Positions 23,935 through 33,534 of a stretch of 64,000 nt of DNA are shown piece after piece (the stretch's first letter is position 1; each line of letters begins with the position of its first letter). Below the pieces are notes generated by a model. That model ran no database searches, was not told the origin of the DNA, and saw nothing but the letters and a program-made list of their open reading frames with translations. The stretch is from assembly GCA_034437555.1 (NCBI GenBank), contig DAOTTQ010000013.1, positions 93,043 to 157,042 on the forward strand. Direction: 5' to 3'. Source of the stretch: JANWYT01 sp034437555 (lineage in GTDB: Bacteria; Chloroflexota; Anaerolineae; Aggregatilineales; Phototrophicaceae). Made by a program: the position numbers and the translations under genes.

Positions 23935-25113
23935 ATGGCTTTATTTGTGTTGTTAGTGGTGGGGGCAGTCATTTTAGGGGCGGGGGCAATGCTTGCGCCT
24001 GCGTGGCACACGCGCCAACCGCGTATTGGGCTGGCATCCACGTTTTCGCTGGCATTGGTGGCTGGCGGTGCGGTTTGGTGGGCGTTTGCCTTTGGGTGGG
24101 ATACGCTGGTGGTGGATTACCTCTTTTTCGCGTTGTTATCGGGCGTGGTATTGGGCGGTACGCTGTCTAATGCACAGGCACGCGCCGAAGCCGAAGGAGG
24201 GACGCTAGAAGATGCCGAGCAAGGCTGGACGGGACCTCAAGACCTCTTTTTCTTTGCGCTCTTGGGCTTGCTCATTGTGGTGGCAGTGGTGCGCCTTGCA
24301 CCTATGAACACACCCGCTAGTGTTGTGATTGCCTCTCAAACAGATAGGTTGCTGGAAACGCGCACCTATGACGTATTGTCGGATGCGCCCACGCAAGCCA
24401 TTTTTGCGCCCATTTTCCCCACATTAACGGCGTATTTACAAGGGCAACTAGAACAGCCTACGCCTGATGTGCATTTGGCGATGGGTGGCGTTTTGGTGTT
24501 TTTGCTGGTGTGGGCAGCCTACGACTTTGGGAGTGAATGGCACAGCAAACCTTTAGGACGTGCGATTGGCTTGGCAACATTGGCTTCTGGGGGCATGGCG
24601 TGGGCATTGCTACAGGGGCAATATACCGTGTTGATGGCAAGTATGTTCTTGTGGGCGTTTATTACGTATGGCGCACGAGTGGTTCGCTATCGTTGGGCGG
24701 GCGATATTGTAGGCGCAGGCTTGATGCTGGGCGCGGTGATTGTGTCCGATTTTTCGGTGGCGTTGGTGGCGATAGCATTTCTAATAGGCGGGCTAGTGTG
24801 GGCGTTTGCTAAAAGCCCCTCTCATTTGCTACGCGCCCTCTTGGTATTGCCCGTTACCGCGTTTGCTATTGCGCCGTTTGTGTTGCGCGTGGGGGGCTTG
24901 GTGGGGTCTTTGGGGCTACTCACAATTTCCGATATGACGTTGCCACTTGCGCTCATCAGCGTACCGTTTAGCCTTTTGGTGGGCGTGGCACTGCACCATG
25001 CGTATTATTGGCGGACGTCGCAATCTTTACGGGCGTTGCTGTATCGGGTGGCGTACCCCATTATGGCAGGTGTAGCGTTGCTTGTGGGCTTGTTTATTTG
25101 GACGGCTTTTTAA
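23935..25113 (+). CDS. polytopic membrane protein, unknown
   Basis: A very hydrophobic protein of 392 residues with about 11 predicted membrane helices (for example LFVLLVVGAVILGAGAML, LAMGGVLVFLLVWAAYDF, LPLALISVPFSLLVGVALHH). One larger extracytoplasmic loop (TRTYDVLSDAPTQAIFAPI) lies near residue 150. It resembles the hydrophobic GT-C-type membrane proteins common in Chloroflexi but lacks recognisable catalytic residues. The ATG at 23935 is preceded by AAAGGCGG; a longer frame overlapping moaB is less likely. It is probably co-transcribed with moaB and is followed by a strong terminator. I do not recognise the family. Confidence 0.65.
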   Translation: MALFVLLVVGAVILGAGAMLAPAWHTRQPRIGLASTFSLALVAGGAVWWAFAFGWDTLVVDYLFFALLSGVVLGGTLSNAQARAEAEGGTLEDAEQGWTGPQDLFFFALLGLLIVVAVVRLAPMNTPASVVIASQTDRLLETRTYDVLSDAPTQAIFAPIFPTLTAYLQGQLEQPTPDVHLAMGGVLVFLLVWAAYDFGSEWHSKPLGRAIGLATLASGGMAWALLQGQYTVLMASMFLWAFITYGARVVRYRWAGDIVGAGLMLGAVIVSDFSVALVAIAFLIGGLVWAFAKSPSHLLRALLVLPVTAFAIAPFVLRVGGLVGSLGLLTISDMTLPLALISVPFSLLVGVALHHAYYWRTSQSLRALLYRVAYPIMAGVALLVGLFIWTAF

Positions 25114-25162
25114 GCTATATGCTAAAAACGCAAAAGGGGCGCAAAAGCACCCCCTGATAAGT

Positions 25163-25195
25163 AAGGGCTGACGTGAGAATGTCAGCCCTTTTTTT
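25163..25195 (+). terminator. hairpin terminator
   Basis: AAGGGCTGAC (25163-25172) and GTCAGCCCTT (25181-25190) with an 8-base loop, followed by five more Ts. It ends the moaB-membrane protein transcript. Confidence 0.85.
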
Positions 25196-25209
25196 GTTGT
25201 AAAACGGCG

Positions 25210-26937
25210 TTACTTGAAGGTAATAATCATCCGCGCCACAGCACCAAATTCGGTGACGGCAGTGCTGATGGACGAATGAGCAATCAGGCTCTTGACGGCG
25301 TCTAACACGCTTAAGAACATCCGTGAAGAATTCGCCATCTCATCCGAAGGGTCGGGTGCAGGGGCGGGTGTTTCGTCACTGAGTTCGGATTGAATGTTCT
25401 CGAATACGTTGTTAATTGTGGGGCCGGACACAATGCCTGCGCCAATGATGCCTGCGAAATCAACCCACCCATCATCGTCGGTATAGGCAACGCTATAGGC
25501 ATTGGGCAAGAAGTACGCGCTGGCTTGGGGCAATATCGCGTCTTTGTCTAGCGTATCGCCTGCCAAGATCCGTTCTAGGGCGTTGAGTGTGCCTACATAG
25601 AAGAAGCGGTCGTTAGAGGCAAACACAAGGTCTAGGGTTTCATTGGTTTGCTCTATGGGGAAGCCAACGGTAAAGCCCACAGTGCCGTTTTGGTCATAGT
25701 CGGCAGAAGTGAAGCGTGTTTCGGTGGTTTGGTTGGTATTGGCTAAGGCGACCAAGTTCTTTAGGCGCGTGACAAGGTTCGCGGCTTTAGCGGGGTCGGT
25801 GGCTTGTTGTACAAACCCTAGTTCCAGGTTAAGGGTTGCCAATGAAGATGTGCCATTGTCTGCGAATGTGGCAAACAAATTACGCACATCCGAACTTGCA
25901 AATAGCGCATAATCGCCTGTTGTCCAGCTGAGCAAGTCTTCTTCAAGGTTTAAGCCGACGAATGCGCTTAAGGCTTGGCGAATTTGCGTGGCTGGGGAGG
26001 GTTGGTCTGCGCCTGCGGGAAATTGTGTGTCTATTTGCTCTAACAGTGCTTGAACACTTTTGCCTAAATCGGTGGAATGAACAAGTAAGTCTGTGCCATT
26101 GGGCAAGTTTTGTGCAAAGGACGTGCTTATAGGGGTGGGCGCGTAAAGAAGCGCAGTATCTGCCGCGATGTCAATGGCTAGGGACTTGCCATCTAGAATG
26201 GTTGCACCCAATACAAAAACATTAGGCAATTGTTCTAGGCTTACCAAAAGTTCGGCAGGCGCATCGGCAAGAGCAACCTCTAGCGCGTTTTCGAGATTGG
26301 CGTACAGCAAAATGTTGTAAGATTCGGCGGGCAGTGCGCCAATGGCACTCTGATATTTTTCGGTGGCTTCTAGCCCTGTGAAAATAGCAGGAAGCGTGTT
26401 TACATCGGCGGCAAACATCAGCAAATCATCGGTGAGTGCCAGCGTGCCACTAGGGAGGGTGTAAAGGCTAAATGCGCTTGCTTCAATGGCATTAAGGCTT
26501 CCTAAGTTAAGGGCTGTTTCTAGGGCGGCGCGGTCTTTAATTTCAACGGCAAGCATAAAACCACCCTCTTTGGGCGTGCCACCGTCTAGGGCTTGCAGGC
26601 TACGCGCCCCAAAAGCAAATGAATCGCCTAGAACACCACGAATATCCTCATAAGTGTAAACCTGATTTTCTATAGGCAAGCTAATGAAGGAGCGCAAGTC
26701 AATTTCTGATGGAACAGACGATGCCAATTCGGGAGGTAATTTGCTAATGACCGTGTTGACAATGCTGTTAATTTCACTGACGTAAAGGTCGTCAGTACGA
26801 ATGGCAAAGAAAAGTTCATAGTCTTCGCCAAAGTAGCGTGCCATATCCTGAATTCCGCCCTCGCCAATGGCAGATGTAAGGGGAGCAAATACGCTAAGGC
26901 TTAAGAGTAAAAGTAAACCTACCAGCAATCGTTTCAT
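25210..26937 (-). CDS. exported DUF3352 protein
   Basis: A secreted protein of 575 residues with a signal peptide (LLVGLLLLLSLSVFAPLTSA). The mature part alternates beta strands and helices and carries DUF3352-type phrases: YFGEDYELFFAIRTDD near the N-terminus, GDSFAFGARSLQAL, LLSWTTGDYALFAS in the middle and ANTNQTTETRFTSADY. This family is widespread in Chloroflexi and cyanobacteria without a known function. The ATG at 26937 is chosen because GGAGG lies about 8 bases upstream; an ATG at 26985 gives an odd extension before the signal. It is monocistronic, on the opposite strand to its neighbours. Confidence 0.75.
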   Translation of the reverse strand: MKRLLVGLLLLLSLSVFAPLTSAIGEGGIQDMARYFGEDYELFFAIRTDDLYVSEINSIVNTVISKLPPELASSVPSEIDLRSFISLPIENQVYTYEDIRGVLGDSFAFGARSLQALDGGTPKEGGFMLAVEIKDRAALETALNLGSLNAIEASAFSLYTLPSGTLALTDDLLMFAADVNTLPAIFTGLEATEKYQSAIGALPAESYNILLYANLENALEVALADAPAELLVSLEQLPNVFVLGATILDGKSLAIDIAADTALLYAPTPISTSFAQNLPNGTDLLVHSTDLGKSVQALLEQIDTQFPAGADQPSPATQIRQALSAFVGLNLEEDLLSWTTGDYALFASSDVRNLFATFADNGTSSLATLNLELGFVQQATDPAKAANLVTRLKNLVALANTNQTTETRFTSADYDQNGTVGFTVGFPIEQTNETLDLVFASNDRFFYVGTLNALERILAGDTLDKDAILPQASAYFLPNAYSVAYTDDDGWVDFAGIIGAGIVSGPTINNVFENIQSELSDETPAPAPDPSDEMANSSRMFLSVLDAVKSLIAHSSISTAVTEFGAVARMIITFK

Positions 26938-27090
26938 GAAAATTTCCTCCGTGTAGTGTGCGTTTCGGAATGTATAACAGATCATATAGCTTATTGTACG
27001 CCACTTGCAAAGATAAGTTGCAACTTAAAAGTGGGATAAGAAGCGAGTAGAATCGTACACGCACATCAGAACACCCTTGAAGGATACTCC

Positions 27091-29433
27091 ATGAAACGCT
27101 TTGATTTTGGATGGTTGCTTGTAATTGCTGTTGCGTTGGTTGCCAGTTTGCCCTTTTTGCTACAGGCGGGTTTGCCCAATAGCCATGACGTACTGTATCA
27201 CGCTTACCGTGTGGGCGAGATGAACCGAAGCTGGTCTAACGGCATGTTCTTTCCGCGTTGGGCAGAAGGCTTGTACTATGGCTATGGTTCACCGCTGTGG
27301 CATTTTTACGCTAGCATGACTTACTATCTCACGTCCACGTTTATGCAGGTTTTGGGCGTGGTGGCGTTGGATGCGTTGCGAATGGTCATTGGGCTGTCGT
27401 TCTTGCTGATGGCTACGGGCATGTATGGTTTTTTGCGCTCACAGGTGGGGCGTGTTGCCGGTATTTTGGGGGCGGTGGCTTTTGTGTATAGCCCGTATAT
27501 CCTGTTTACGTTGCCTTATGTGCGTGGTGCTTACCCCGAATTGCTCTCTTTAGGTGTGTTTGCATTAACGATGTGGCGCATGGGGACAGTGCTTAAAAAT
27601 CCTTCGGGTATGAACCTTGCGGGCGCGACCTTATGCCAATACGCGCTGATTATTACGCATAACCTGATGGGTGCGGTACTGAGTGTTTTGGTGTTTGGGT
27701 GGGTGCTGTGGCAGGGTGTCGCCATTCTTATTACCGCACGGAATCAATGGCGATTATTGCGTGCGCCCCTTGTGGGGATTATTTCATGGGGGCTTGGGGT
27801 GGGCTTGGCGGCGTACTTTTGGTTGCCCGTTCTCTTTGAAACCGACACGGTCTATTTAGAAAATCTCGCCAGCGTGGCGTTGCTAGACTATCACAATTTC
27901 TTTGTGCCATTCAACACGCTCTTTTCGCCGATGCCCCTTAATGATTTAGGGGCAATTAATGGGCTTCAGCTGGTAACGGTCATCGGTTTGGCACAATGGG
28001 TACTGGCGTTGGTGGGCTTGGGAGGCGTGCTGTATTTTATTGCGCGTGCCGTGCGTGATGGTCGCCGTGATGACCGTATTTTACGGCAAGGGGTGTTCTT
28101 TGCATTGGCGGGCGCGGTGCTGATTTTCTTTATTACGCCCCAATCCACGGCATTATGGGAAAACATTCCGTATTTGCGATTTATCCAGTTCCCATGGCGT
28201 TTGTTGGGGGGCGTGGCGTTTTGTGGGGCGTTCTTGGTGGGCTTAAATGCACTTTGGCTAGAACGCCTGCCTAATGTGTTGCGTCAGGGTGTGATTGCGC
28301 TCTTTATTGTTGCGCTGATGCTGTCCTCTGGCAGTGCTTTTACTGTGCCAGAATGGACAAATAAAGGCATTGATACCAGCACCCAAGCCTTGCACGAAAG
28401 CGAAACATTGGGCGTGCAACTCGGCACGACGTTTACGGATGAGTATCGTCCCCGTGCGGTGTATACGCTACCGACGCAAAATGAACGCCTACTCGCAGAT
28501 TATGCAGACGGCTATCCCATCAATAAAGCCAATGTGCCAGATGGCGTAACGGCAACCCCACTTTTGAACAACGCGCTTTGGCTAGAATGGGAAGTTACCG
28601 CCCCCGAAGCCTTTACGATGGAAGTGCTTAATTTCTACTGGGCGGGCTGGACAAGCTATGTGGATGGCGTAGAAACACCTGTAACGCCCTCACCCACACA
28701 CGGCTTTATTACGCTAGAAGTGCCAGAAGGCACACATAACGTGCGCGTGGTATTGGGAACAACGCCGCCGCGTTTAATGGGTGGGGTCATTAGTGGGCTA
28801 AGTTTGTTGGCAATGCTGGGCTTGGTAGTGTTGCGCTTGGGCAGGGCATTAGCACGCGGGCGCGTAGAGGTTGCGCTTACGCCACGCCAACAATTGGGCT
28901 ATGGCGCAGGCGTGGGCGTGGTTTTGGCGGTTGTTCTGCTTGGGCTTGCCCCCGAAGGCATCTTCTGGCACAACTCTGTTGTGGGTATCGCCCCCGTCCA
29001 AAACCAAACGCTCTATCAAGTAGACGACATTGCCCAATTGATAGGCTATAACATCAACAGCAACACCTTTAGCGCAGGCGACACGGTAGAAATTACCCTG
29101 TATTGGTTGCCCTTGCGGGAAAGTGACGTAGACTTCTCTAGCTTTGTTCACATTGGCGCAATAGACGCGCCACCGCTTGCCCAAGAGGACAAGCTACACC
29201 CCGCAGAACGCCCCATCAGCCAATGGTGGACACCCACAGGCTATCTAGTAGACACTTACAGTATTACGCTTCCTAGCACCATGCCCACAGGGCAATATGG
29301 TGTATTGGTGGGGTGGTACACCTGCCAATTTGCGCCTGATGACTGCGGGAACGGCTATCGCCCCCCCATTACAGATGCAAACGGCGATAACGTGGGTGAT
29401 AGATTGCCGTTAAGCACACTGATCATACGCTAA
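27091..29433 (+). CDS. GT-C-like membrane protein (PTPS-related domain)
   Basis: A 780-residue integral membrane protein with about 12 helices. The first extracytoplasmic loop after TM1 holds the family core: NSHDVLYHAYRVGEMNRSW and YYGYGSPLWHFYASMTYY, matching the 6-pyruvoyl-tetrahydropterin-synthase-related membrane family, which has the architecture of polyprenyl-sugar glycosyltransferases (Asp/His loop). The C-terminal ~200 residues form an extracytoplasmic beta-sandwich (AGDTVEITLYWLPL, TGQYGVLVGWYTC). It probably transfers sugars at the outer membrane face; donor and acceptor are unknown. RBS GAAGGA precedes the ATG. A small gene follows after 14 bases. Confidence 0.75.
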   Translation: MKRFDFGWLLVIAVALVASLPFLLQAGLPNSHDVLYHAYRVGEMNRSWSNGMFFPRWAEGLYYGYGSPLWHFYASMTYYLTSTFMQVLGVVALDALRMVIGLSFLLMATGMYGFLRSQVGRVAGILGAVAFVYSPYILFTLPYVRGAYPELLSLGVFALTMWRMGTVLKNPSGMNLAGATLCQYALIITHNLMGAVLSVLVFGWVLWQGVAILITARNQWRLLRAPLVGIISWGLGVGLAAYFWLPVLFETDTVYLENLASVALLDYHNFFVPFNTLFSPMPLNDLGAINGLQLVTVIGLAQWVLALVGLGGVLYFIARAVRDGRRDDRILRQGVFFALAGAVLIFFITPQSTALWENIPYLRFIQFPWRLLGGVAFCGAFLVGLNALWLERLPNVLRQGVIALFIVALMLSSGSAFTVPEWTNKGIDTSTQALHESETLGVQLGTTFTDEYRPRAVYTLPTQNERLLADYADGYPINKANVPDGVTATPLLNNALWLEWEVTAPEAFTMEVLNFYWAGWTSYVDGVETPVTPSPTHGFITLEVPEGTHNVRVVLGTTPPRLMGGVISGLSLLAMLGLVVLRLGRALARGRVEVALTPRQQLGYGAGVGVVLAVVLLGLAPEGIFWHNSVVGIAPVQNQTLYQVDDIAQLIGYNINSNTFSAGDTVEITLYWLPLRESDVDFSSFVHIGAIDAPPLAQEDKLHPAERPISQWWTPTGYLVDTYSITLPSTMPTGQYGVLVGWYTCQFAPDDCGNGYRPPITDANGDNVGDRLPLSTLIIR

Positions 29434-29447
29434 AGGACACTGCATCA

Positions 29448-29735
29448 ATGGAACTAACATTTGACTTTCACACCGAGGGCGATTCTCACCCCGATGCTTA
29501 TTTAGAAGCCTATGAGCTAGAGATGCTCTTTGAGCAAATGCGCCAAGAGATGACGCACGCCATTACCCGCAAGCTGGGGGAGATAATGTGCGAAACGCAT
29601 GGGCAAGCGCCTAACATTCGCATTACCGCAGGCTATGACCATGTAAGCGAGCAAATGGACGTGAGCTATCATGTTGATGCTTGCTGTAAGCCGTTTATGA
29701 TGCGTGTTGTGCAAGTTTTACATCATATAGGCTAG
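29448..29735 (+). CDS. small hypothetical protein
   Basis: Not recognised. A 95-residue acidic N-terminus (FDFHTEGDSHPDAYLEAYEL) is followed by a helix (MLFEQMRQEMTHAITRKLGE) and a beta segment (NIRITAGYDHVSEQMDVSYH) ending with a CC pair. It starts 14 bases after the GT-C gene with an AAAGGA RBS, so it is probably translated from the same message. No signal peptide. Confidence 0.6.
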   Translation: MELTFDFHTEGDSHPDAYLEAYELEMLFEQMRQEMTHAITRKLGEIMCETHGQAPNIRITAGYDHVSEQMDVSYHVDACCKPFMMRVVQVLHHIG

Positions 29736-29749
29736 ATTACCCTGTGAAT

Positions 29750-29758
29750 TGGTATAGA
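29750..29758 (+). promoter_or_regulatory. possible extended -10 of pdxS
   Basis: TGGTATAGA fits TGN-TATANN weakly and lies 80 bases before the pdxS start. TAGAAT overlaps it at 29755-29760. Low-confidence promoter. Confidence 0.3.
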
Positions 29759-29838
29759 ATGGACATACGTTTTAGCACTCCCAAACTTTACGATTGGTAC
29801 TATCACATTTAACCGAGTAGTTTTGAGGATTTTTCCTG

Positions 29839-30747
29839 ATGAGCGGCAACGGACATGACAATAATGGCAACACAGGTACAGAAAACGTCAAGCGCGGTTT
29901 AGCACAAATGCTAAAAGGTGGCGTGATTATGGACGTGGTTACGCCCGAACAAGCTAAAATCGCAGAAGATGCAGGCGCATGTGCTGTTATGGCACTAGAG
30001 CGCGTTCCTGCCGACATTCGCGTTCAAGGGGGTGTCGCCCGTATGAGCGACCCCGATATGATTGAAGGCATTATCAAAGCTGTAACCATCCCTGTGATGG
30101 CAAAGGCGCGTATTGGTCACTTTGTAGAAGCGCAAATTTTGCAAGCGTTGGGTGTGGACTTCATTGACGAAAGCGAAGTGCTAACCCCCGCCGATGACCA
30201 ACATCACATCGACAAGACGAAGTTTACTGTGCCGTTTGTGTGCGGTGGGCGTAACTTGGGCGAAGCCCTTCGCCGTATTAACGAGGGCGCAGCCATGATT
30301 CGCACTAAAGGCGAAGCTGGTACGGGTGATGTGGTTGAAGCTGTGCGTCATGCTCGCCAAATGCTGGGCGAAATTCGCCGTATTAAGAGCATGGATGAGG
30401 ACGAACTTTATACCTACGCCAAAGACATCCAAGCCCCTTACGCGCTGGTAAAAGAAACCGCACTATTAGGGCGTTTGCCTGTGGTGAATTTTGCGGCGGG
30501 TGGCGTGGCTACCCCTGCGGATGCTGCGCTGATGATGCAATTGGGCGTGGACGGCGTATTTGTGGGAAGCGGTATCTTTAAGAGTGGCGACCCCGCCAAG
30601 CGTGCCAAAGCCATTGTGGAATCGGTGACGCACTTTAACGACCCCGATATTTTGGCAAATGTATCACGCGGGCTAGGCGAAGCAATGGTGGGTATTAACG
30701 TGAGTTCATTGCACGACCGTGACCGTATTGCCCAACGCGGCTGGTAA
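29839..30747 (+). CDS. pdxS: pyridoxal 5'-phosphate synthase subunit PdxS
   Basis: The synthase subunit that condenses ribose 5-phosphate, glyceraldehyde 3-phosphate and ammonia into PLP. A TIM barrel of near-standard length (302). Signatures: LAQMLKGGVIMDVVTPEQA, GACAVMALERVPADIR, ARMSDPDMI, the active-site lysine in PVMAKARIGHF, VDFIDESEVLTPAD, GAAMIRTKGEAGTGD and VVNFAAGGVATPADAALMMQ. The first ~12 residues (MSGNGHDNNGNTG) are a low-complexity extension. The glutaminase partner PdxT is not adjacent. A strong terminator follows. Confidence 0.96.
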   Translation: MSGNGHDNNGNTGTENVKRGLAQMLKGGVIMDVVTPEQAKIAEDAGACAVMALERVPADIRVQGGVARMSDPDMIEGIIKAVTIPVMAKARIGHFVEAQILQALGVDFIDESEVLTPADDQHHIDKTKFTVPFVCGGRNLGEALRRINEGAAMIRTKGEAGTGDVVEAVRHARQMLGEIRRIKSMDEDELYTYAKDIQAPYALVKETALLGRLPVVNFAAGGVATPADAALMMQLGVDGVFVGSGIFKSGDPAKRAKAIVESVTHFNDPDILANVSRGLGEAMVGINVSSLHDRDRIAQRGW

Positions 30748-30791
30748 ATAACACCGCCAACGGCGCATCTTGCGCCCCATAAAAACACACA

Positions 30792-30828
30792 AAAAGAGGG
30801 ACAATTCGTGAAGAATTGTCCCTCTTTT
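30792..30828. terminator. bidirectional terminator
   Basis: A 16-bp perfect stem: AAAAGAGGGACAATTC (30792-30807) with GAATTGTCCCTCTTTT (30813-30828) and a 5-base loop. It lies between the convergent pdxS and Bax inhibitor genes. Confidence 0.9.
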
Positions 30829-30869
30829 GTTTTAGAGATTAGCGTTCTTACACAGCGCAAAGACTGTAA

Positions 30870-31646
30870 TTAGTCACGGCGTGCGAAGATGCGCAAAAGG
30901 TACAAGAACAAGTTGATAAAGTCTAGGTACAGCATCAACGCGCCCATAATGGCAAGGCGGGCATAGGTATCCGACCCATCATCAGGGGTGACGGCTGCTA
31001 TTTGCTTAATGCGTTGGGTGTCCCATGCAGTAATACCCGTAAAAAGCAACACACCGCCCACACTAATCACAAGGTCTAGCCCACTGCTGCGGAAGATGAA
31101 CGCGTTCACAAAGCCTGCAATCACCAAACCGATTAAGCCCATGATAAAGAAGGTGCTAAAACGGCTTAGGTCAACCTTTGTGGTGTAGCCGATAACGGTC
31201 ATTGCGCCAAACAAGCCCGCCGACGTAAAGAACGCCTTTGCAGGAATGAGCCAGTCGATAATGAGTTCACCCGTTCGTTCATTCACTGTGCCTGTGTAGG
31301 CGAGGATAATCACGGAAATGGTGACACCCATCGAAACCGCGTACGCCATAAACAAGCCACGCGCCACGTTGGGGCTAATGCGATTGAGCATAAAACTCAA
31401 GCCCAAGACAATACCAAGCTGAACAATCATTAAAATCATAGAGGAGCTTGCAAGGCTGGTGAACAAGCTAATGTCGTTTTCCATAGCGTTTGCCAACACA
31501 AGGGCTACCGCGCCCGTGATGGACAATCCAATGGTCATCCACAAGTACACGCTGCGCATCAATGGCTGAAGTTGTACGGCGCTTGTTGCGCCACCAAATG
31601 TCCCTGCACTGGCAGAAGGAATTGGGTTACGGTTATAATCGAACAT
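30870..31646 (-). CDS. Bax inhibitor-1/YccA family membrane protein
   Basis: A seven-helix membrane protein of the TMBIM/BI-1 family. The N-terminal tail is soluble (YNRNPIPSASAGTFGG). Membrane helices include VYLWMTIGLSITGAVALVLA and LGIVLGLSFMLN. The family end is conserved: DTQRIKQIAA after helix 6, and ARLAIMGALMLYLDFINLFL in the last helix. Members such as BsYetJ conduct Ca2+ in a pH-dependent way; YccA-type members bind the FtsH protease. Which applies here is unknown. Length 258 is usual. RBS GAGAGG precedes the ATG. Monocistronic, ended by the shared terminator. Confidence 0.88.
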   Translation of the reverse strand: MFDYNRNPIPSASAGTFGGATSAVQLQPLMRSVYLWMTIGLSITGAVALVLANAMENDISLFTSLASSSMILMIVQLGIVLGLSFMLNRISPNVARGLFMAYAVSMGVTISVIILAYTGTVNERTGELIIDWLIPAKAFFTSAGLFGAMTVIGYTTKVDLSRFSTFFIMGLIGLVIAGFVNAFIFRSSGLDLVISVGGVLLFTGITAWDTQRIKQIAAVTPDDGSDTYARLAIMGALMLYLDFINLFLYLLRIFARRD

Positions 31647-31755
31647 GGTTTTGCCTCTCTGTATCTAAAAAGCTACGCCGCTTATTTTAACACATTTCAT
31701 TATACGACAATTCCCCCATTTTTGGGGGTCTTTACCCTTAAAGGAACTTTAACCC

Positions 31756-32289
31756 ATGCCCGAAACGCACGTTTACCCTCACCCCAACATGGGCTGGTAT
31801 AAGCTCTCACAACGCCTGATGGCATTTCTTTTGGGCATTATGCTTTTGGCGTTGCCCTTACAAGTGTTGCTGGCATTTTTAACGGGCGGTGGGCTTTTCT
31901 TACTTACCGCGTTTATGCTCGGCTTGCTCACTAGCCCATTGGTGATGTTTTTAAGCGCGTCGCCCCCCTTAAAACTTAGCACAGAGGGCATCACCATTCA
32001 GCCCCTCTGGTGGAAAGAACGCCTGATTCTGTGGGAAGACATTACCGAGATGAAGGACTATACGCTATTGCCCAATACCAATAGTGAGGTAGAACGGCGT
32101 ATGCTTCAGGGGCGCAAACGCTATCAGATGGCACAAGGCAAAATGCTGATTGTGCCGTCACTAAGCTGGCAATACCGCGTAGCGGGCTATTTTGCAGGTG
32201 AAGGGGGCAAGCCCATTATTGCCGTTACCAATCGCACACACACCCCCTATGATGACCTTATCAAACGCCTAGAAAAACATCTTTCGTAG
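31756..32289 (+). CDS. small membrane protein with PH-like C-terminal domain
   Basis: A 177-residue protein with two N-terminal membrane helices (LMAFLLGIMLLALPLQVLLA and GLFLLTAFMLGLLTSPLVMF), then a cytosolic beta-rich domain (PPLKLSTEGITIQPLWWKER, LILWEDITEMKDY) typical of bacterial PH or DUF-type lipid/protein-binding domains. The end has a helix (YDDLIKRLEKHLS). The RBS is AAAGGA. It stops 3 bases before the convergent hydrolase gene stops. Function unknown. Confidence 0.6.
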   Translation: MPETHVYPHPNMGWYKLSQRLMAFLLGIMLLALPLQVLLAFLTGGGLFLLTAFMLGLLTSPLVMFLSASPPLKLSTEGITIQPLWWKERLILWEDITEMKDYTLLPNTNSEVERRMLQGRKRYQMAQGKMLIVPSLSWQYRVAGYFAGEGGKPIIAVTNRTHTPYDDLIKRLEKHLS

Positions 32290-32292
32290 GCG

Positions 32293-33441
32293 TTATTGCC
32301 CCGCAACGGTGGGGTCTGTAAAACATTCGCCCTTTGTAATGTCACAGGCGGGGCTAACGTCGGTCGTGTTGTCTAGCAATCCTCGCACCCAGTCTGCAAA
32401 CAAAAAGTCATCCACTGTAAATGTGTACGTAATGTCGTTCATGGTGACGCAGTGCGTTAGCCCGCCTGCCGTATAGCTGAGGAAGTTGGGGGCTTCGGTT
32501 TCTAGGGTGTTTAGGTTTTCTTGTAGCCCTTGCCCCCATTGTTGTGCCACCAACGCAAAGTTAAAAGCGTCTATGGACTGTTGCGTCATTAAGGCATAAA
32601 AGCTCACTTGTACCCCGTCAATGGCGGCGTTGTATTGTGCAAAGCGATTTTCTGGGAAGGCTTTTGCCATCTCTAAAATGTGTACAGTGGTGTTGTAGTC
32701 CTCTGTGCTAATGTTTGCCAAACCTTCAATGAAGCTGGGCATCCCGTCTAGGATGTTCCACGTGGTAAAACCTTCCCAATTGGAAGGTGTAACGCCATTA
32801 GACGCATCGCTCAGCATAACAGCAGGAATGTTGGCGTAGTTTTCCATGATGTTTGCGGTATGAAACACTGCCCCATAGCCCCCAGCACTACACCCACTAA
32901 TGAACACCTGTGAGGGCGCAACAATGTTTTGGTATACCCAATCCAGCACGCTACTGGCATTGCTAAAGCCATTAAACGGCACGGTAATGCTGGGTTCGGT
33001 ATAGCCCTCTACGCTTCCCGCTGGCACTTCAAACGTGACTTCGGCATTGCCTGCGTGAACATCCCCCGAACAATACGGCACAAGCACCGCGTTATAGTCT
33101 CTGACGGGGTTGGCTTCGTTGTCGTAATCAAAAAAGCCATTGGTGTAAAAGCTCATTTTATCGGGTGTAACTTCGTAGACAGAGGCAAATTCACCTTTAC
33201 TGGCGCACGTTACACCATCCCAACATGCACCGCCCCCTTCAAAGTACACCATCAGCTTATCGGTGGGTTCATCCGCAGGGCGCACAAAAAAGCTATACGG
33301 CGTGCCATAAAGACATTGCGCCCCTTCTACGGGGATATTTGTCCATTCACCTCTGGGTAAATCAGAAAAATTGGGTAGGTCTTGGGCAAAACTAACCAGT
33401 GTAAGGCATAAAAAAAATAGCGTTAAAAAGAAGCGTTTCAT
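32293..33441 (-). CDS. secreted pectin-acetylesterase/Notum-like hydrolase
   Basis: An exported alpha/beta-hydrolase of the pectin acetylesterase (PAE/Notum) family. Signal peptide ends near residue 19 (LTLFFLCLTLVSFAQ). The oxyanion region MVYFEGGGACWDGVTCAS and the nucleophile elbow FISGCSAGGYGAVFH (Ser in GCSAGG) are clear, and the last His is likely in GLTHCVTMND. Family members remove acetyl or acyl groups from polysaccharides or lipids. Cysteines are numerous (VTCAS, VPYCSGD, GCSAGG, TKGECF), suggesting disulfides outside the cell. Substrate unknown. RBS AGGAGAG precedes the ATG. Monocistronic. Confidence 0.85.
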   Translation of the reverse strand: MKRFFLTLFFLCLTLVSFAQDLPNFSDLPRGEWTNIPVEGAQCLYGTPYSFFVRPADEPTDKLMVYFEGGGACWDGVTCASKGEFASVYEVTPDKMSFYTNGFFDYDNEANPVRDYNAVLVPYCSGDVHAGNAEVTFEVPAGSVEGYTEPSITVPFNGFSNASSVLDWVYQNIVAPSQVFISGCSAGGYGAVFHTANIMENYANIPAVMLSDASNGVTPSNWEGFTTWNILDGMPSFIEGLANISTEDYNTTVHILEMAKAFPENRFAQYNAAIDGVQVSFYALMTQQSIDAFNFALVAQQWGQGLQENLNTLETEAPNFLSYTAGGLTHCVTMNDITYTFTVDDFLFADWVRGLLDNTTDVSPACDITKGECFTDPTVAGQ

Positions 33442-33534
33442 TATCTGCTCTCCTGTAAAAGTGGACTGTATTGTTTCCGTTAGGCTGATTTTAGCATAGT
33501 AAAGCGTCTATTTGACTAGGAACTCTACAAGTGT

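Noticed and set aside
29839..30747. Missing pdxT next to pdxS taken as a broken operon
   Set aside because: pdxT is often unlinked from pdxS, so absence here is not evidence of loss.
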